Shown piece by piece: positions 12,871 to 14,693 of a stretch of 14,693 nt of DNA; position 1 is the first letter of the stretch, and each line of letters opens with the position of its first letter. The position numbers and the translations under genes were made by a program. Under the pieces are notes generated by a model, which did no database searches, was not told where the DNA came from, and saw only the letters and a list, made by a program, of their open reading frames with translations. Source of the DNA: an uncultured Bacteroidales bacterium (lineage in GTDB: Bacteria; Bacteroidota; Bacteroidia; Bacteroidales; Paludibacteraceae); contig CALDPN010000150.1 of NCBI GenBank assembly GCA_937911235.1, forward strand, positions 1-14,693, in the 5' to 3' direction.

Positions 12871-14693
12871 ATGGAAGAAGTAGAAAAAATCCAGCAAGCA
12901 GAAGATTATGGTGCAGGTAGTATTACCGTGTTAGAAGGTTTAGAGGCGGTTAGAAAACGTCCTGCCATGTACATTGGCGATATTAGCCAAAAAGGTCTTC
13001 ACCACTTAGTGTATGAGGTAGTCGATAACTCTATCGACGAGGCTATGGCTGGATATTGTAAAAATATTGACGTAGTCATCAACGAAGACAATTCTATCAG
13101 CGTATCAGACGACGGTCGTGGTATTCCTGTGGATATGCACGAAAAAGAAGGTAAGTCTGCTCTAGAAGTGGTGCTTACAGTGCTTCACGCTGGTGGTAAA
13201 TTCGACAAAGATAGTTACAAAGTATCTGGTGGTCTTCACGGTGTGGGTGTGTCTTGTGTGAATGCACTTTCTACATACCTAAGAGCTGAGGTTCACAGAA
13301 ATGGTAAAATCTACATGCAAGAATACGCTGTAGGTAAACCATTTGAGCCAGTAAGAGTAATTGGCGATAGCGACAGAACAGGTACTACCATCACCTTCAA
13401 ACCAGATGGTTCTATCTTCACTACTACAGAATACAAATTTGATATTCTTTCTGCACGTCTTAGAGAGCTTGCATACCTAAACGCAGGTATTAAACTTACT
13501 CTTACCGACAAACGTGTGGCAGAAGGCGAAGAACCAAAACAAGAAGTATATTTCTCTAAAGAAGGTCTTAAAGAATTCGTTCTTTATGTGGACGAATCTC
13601 GCGAAAAACTTCTAAACGATGTTATTCATATTCAAACAGACAAATATGATACACCAGTAGAAATCGCTATGACCTACAACACCTCTTACGGTGAAAATGT
13701 TCACTCATACGTAAACAACATTAACACCATCGAGGGTGGTACTCACCTTGCAGGTTTCCGTCGTGGTCTTACACGTACACTTAAGAAATATGCAGAAGAA
13801 AACAAACTTCTAGACAAACTTGAAAAAGCAAAAATAGAACTTAATGGCGACGACTTCCGCGAAGGTCTTACTGCTATTGTTTCTATTAAAGTGGCAGAAC
13901 CACAATTCGAAGGTCAAACCAAAACCAAACTTGGTAACAACGAGGTAATGGGTTCTGTGGATATGGCTGTGAGCGAAGCTCTTGGCAACTTCCTTGAAGA
14001 AAATCCAAAAGAAGCAAAACTTATTGTAGAAAAAGTAGTGCTTGCTGCTACTGCTCGTAAGGCTGCTCAAAACGCACGTAAACTTGTGCAACGTGCTAGC
14101 CCACTTTCAGGTTTTGGTCTTCCAGGTAAACTATTTGACTGCTCAAGTAAAGACCCTTCTGAATGCGAATTGTTCCTTGTCGAAGGTGACTCTGCGGGTG
14201 GTACAGCAAAACAAGGTCGTGACCGCGTTACTCAAGCTATCCTTCCACTTCGTGGTAAAATCTTGAACGTAGAAAAAGCTATGACACACAAAGTGTTTGA
14301 TAGCCAAGAAATCAAAAATATCTACACAGCACTTGGTGTAACTATTGGTACAAAAGACGACTCTAAGGCTCTTAACCTTGAAAAACTTCGTTACCACAAA
14401 GTTATTATCATGACCGATGCCGACGTGGACGGTAGCCACATTGCCACACTTATCCTTACCTTCTTCTTCCGTTATATGAAAGAACTTATTGAAGGTGGTC
14501 ACGTGTACATTGCTACTCCTCCACTATACTTATGCAAAAAAGGTAAAGTAGAAGAATACTGCTGGAACGAACAACAGCGTCTTGCCTTCATTGAAAAATA
14601 TGGCAACAACGGCACAGAAAGCGGTATCCACGTACAACGTTACAAAGGTCTTGGTGAGATGAACGCTGCTCAGCTTAAAGAAACCACTATGGA
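12871..14693 (+). CDS. gyrB: DNA gyrase subunit B, 3'-truncated by the window edge
   Basis: ATPase and religation subunit of DNA gyrase, which introduces negative supercoils together with GyrA. 607 codons are present; Bacteroidota GyrB is about 650 residues, so roughly 45 are missing and the frame is still open at the edge. The GHKL ATPase domain shows E49 and N53 (EVVDNSIDEAMAG), DDGRGIP and GGLHGVGVSCVNAL. The transducer domain follows, then the Toprim domain with EGDSAGG from residue 438 and the metal aspartates DADVD at 516-520. QRYKGLGEMNA lies near the C-terminal end. The chain length and Toprim details favour GyrB over ParE. The start is the ATG at 12871: an in-frame TAG at 12850 rules out more than six upstream codons. 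Its codon choice (CGT, GGT and CTT very frequent) suggests high expression. Confidence 0.96.
   Translation, partial: MEEVEKIQQAEDYGAGSITVLEGLEAVRKRPAMYIGDISQKGLHHLVYEVVDNSIDEAMAGYCKNIDVVINEDNSISVSDDGRGIPVDMHEKEGKSALEVVLTVLHAGGKFDKDSYKVSGGLHGVGVSCVNALSTYLRAEVHRNGKIYMQEYAVGKPFEPVRVIGDSDRTGTTITFKPDGSIFTTTEYKFDILSARLRELAYLNAGIKLTLTDKRVAEGEEPKQEVYFSKEGLKEFVLYVDESREKLLNDVIHIQTDKYDTPVEIAMTYNTSYGENVHSYVNNINTIEGGTHLAGFRRGLTRTLKKYAEENKLLDKLEKAKIELNGDDFREGLTAIVSIKVAEPQFEGQTKTKLGNNEVMGSVDMAVSEALGNFLEENPKEAKLIVEKVVLAATARKAAQNARKLVQRASPLSGFGLPGKLFDCSSKDPSECELFLVEGDSAGGTAKQGRDRVTQAILPLRGKILNVEKAMTHKVFDSQEIKNIYTALGVTIGTKDDSKALNLEKLRYHKVIIMTDADVDGSHIATLILTFFFRYMKELIEGGHVYIATPPLYLCKKGKVEEYCWNEQQRLAFIEKYGNNGTESGIHVQRYKGLGEMNAAQLKETTM

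Noticed and set aside
14143..14502. Open frames antisense or out of frame within gyrB (13311-13511, 13810-14091, 14042-14266, 14143-14502)
   Set aside because: All fall within the continuous GyrB reading frame from 12871; Phe/His-rich translations are typical shadows of GAA/AAA-rich coding DNA.

Overview
This is a contiguous stretch of an AT-rich Bacteroidota (Bacteroidales-like) chromosome. The evidence is the clpP-clpX-recQ order, a PorX-type response regulator fused to a PglZ domain (a protein of type IX secretion regulation), repeated TAnnTTTG promoter boxes typical of this phylum, and weak or absent Shine-Dalgarno sequences. No tRNA, rRNA, CRISPR array, transposase or phage gene was seen, and no gap between genes exceeds 300 bases.

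Layout. Bases 1-394 hold the 3' end of a DUF1080 (3-keto-disaccharide hydrolase-like) gene whose base composition and lysine codons differ sharply from everything downstream. Next comes a 61-codon remnant that is only the C-terminal third of ClpP, then intact clpX, then recQ behind its own promoter. A structured inverted-repeat element and a bidirectional terminator separate recQ from the convergent ksgA (rsmA). ksgA and the next operon diverge from a region of about 46 bases with two promoter boxes on opposite strands. That operon runs from 5063 to 9819: a GtrA-like membrane protein, an LPG-synthase-like/flippase membrane protein, PorX, an LD-carboxypeptidase and a CPBP membrane protease, every junction overlapping by 4 or 13 bases. 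A second promoter precedes ddl and a polyprenyl diphosphate synthase gene, closed by a terminator. An unrecognised 244-residue gene follows. gyrB, with a structured 232-base upstream region, runs off the right edge.

How the parts relate. Most of the window is housekeeping: proteolysis (ClpX), DNA repair (RecQ), rRNA modification (KsgA), wall precursor synthesis (Ddl), isoprenoid chains, and DNA supercoiling (GyrB). The accessory interest lies in the five-gene envelope operon, where the type IX secretion regulator PorX is translationally coupled to lipid-carrier/flippase-type and wall-remodelling proteins. Other points are the broken clpP next to compositionally foreign DNA, and two intergenic imperfect palindromes that share an apical core and may belong to one repeat family. 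I found no convincing undescribed defence or mobile system.
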